DNA from: Lachnospira sp. UBA5912
GTDB lineage: Bacteria > Bacillota > Clostridia > Lachnospirales > Lachnospiraceae
Reading direction: 5' to 3'
DNA length: 14,976 nucleotides
Assembly (NCBI GenBank): GCA_002435585.1
Contig: DJDY01000187.1
Span: 1 to 14,976 of the forward strand
The position numbers were made by a program, and so were the translations under genes. Below are positions 14,775-14,976 of the stretch, one piece after another (within the stretch, counting starts at the first letter, position 1; each line of letters begins with the position of its first letter). The notes beneath the pieces are model-generated. The model did no database searches and had not been told where the DNA came from. It saw nothing but the letters and a program-made list of their open reading frames with translations.

Positions 14775-14976
14775 TCATCGTGATACTTCATTTCCAGCTT
14801 TAGCAAAAGCCAGCTTCATAACCTCATCAACAGAAACAAGGTTATAATCACCGCTTACAGTGTGCTTTAGGCAGCTTGCAGCATTAGAGAATTCAACTGC
14901 CTTCTGAGGGTCAAAACCGTTGATAAGGCTATAGATTATACCTGCACAGTATGCATCTCCTGCACCAATATAATCA
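14775..14976 (-). CDS. PfkB-family carbohydrate kinase, C-terminal part (KdgK-like), cut by the window edge
   Basis: Only the last 66 residues are visible, reading from 14975 down to the TGA at 14775-14777. They contain the PfkB signature 2 as DYIGAGDAYCAGIIYSL, where the Asp of GAGD is the catalytic base and the Gly-rich turn forms the anion hole. The ending SCLKHTVSGDYNLVSVDEV is reminiscent of 2-keto-3-deoxygluconate kinase-like members. The substrate cannot be fixed from this fragment: KDG kinase is the best guess, fructokinase or ribokinase-like enzymes remain possible. The signature has Tyr-Cys (AYC) where Phe-Thr/Ser is more common. Start and operon context lie outside the window; a strong terminator follows. 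Confidence 0.88.
   Translation of the reverse strand, partial: DYIGAGDAYCAGIIYSLINGFDPQKAVEFSNAASCLKHTVSGDYNLVSVDEVMKLAFAKAGNEVSR

Noticed and set aside
1..14976. tRNA genes, CRISPR arrays, transposases or a defence system
   Set aside because: No cloverleaf with GTTCRANYC, no regular repeat-spacer array, no transposase or defence-domain motif was found on either strand.

Overview
The window looks like chromosomal DNA from an AT-rich, low-GC Gram-positive anaerobe. The best guess is a motile member of the Clostridia/Lachnospiraceae, near Lachnospira (Eubacterium) eligens. This rests on gene content (ATP-type PEP carboxykinase, CTC-type bL25, several chemoreceptors), AGGAGG-like ribosome binding sites, AT-rich spacers and overall protein character. 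It is inference, because no rRNA or marker search could be run. No tRNA, rRNA, CRISPR array, insertion sequence or prophage is visible.

Layout. Positions 1-1539 hold the 3' part of pckA. It is followed by a strong bidirectional terminator and a convergent FCD-type GntR regulator (1756-2409). The regulator's 567-bp upstream spacer carries two GntR-like palindromes and the promoter of the next gene, a bL25/CTC ribosomal protein (2977-3570) that ends in a textbook terminator. Positions 3943-6063 encode an unusual chemoreceptor: a polytopic membrane N-terminus, an MCP signalling hairpin and a C-terminal YcgR/PilZ-like c-di-GMP module. After another hairpin, 6412-9356 encodes two tandem membrane-anchored SGNH-fold hydrolase paralogs. 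The second has a long Thr/Gln-rich insertion between catalytic blocks. Endonuclease III (9389-10027) and TruA (10146-10889) follow on the same strand.

Positions 10938-12744 hold a head-to-head pair of unrecognised genes. One product has a beta-rich N-terminus and a coiled-coil C-terminus. The other is a signal-less, cysteine-rich protein. The latter converges on a soluble chemoreceptor with a C-terminal CZB zinc-binding domain (12985-14397, minus strand). Between them lies a nested inverted-repeat structure. The window ends with a terminator and the 3' end of a PfkB-type sugar kinase (minus strand).

Together the window mixes central metabolism (PckA, sugar kinase), housekeeping (bL25, Nth, TruA) and surface/motility functions (two chemoreceptors, exported hydrolases). 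The most interesting items are the MCP-PilZ fusion, the tandem SGNH pair with an intradomain insertion, the Cys-rich/coiled-coil pair and the nested palindrome element. None amounts to a clear new defence or mobile system.
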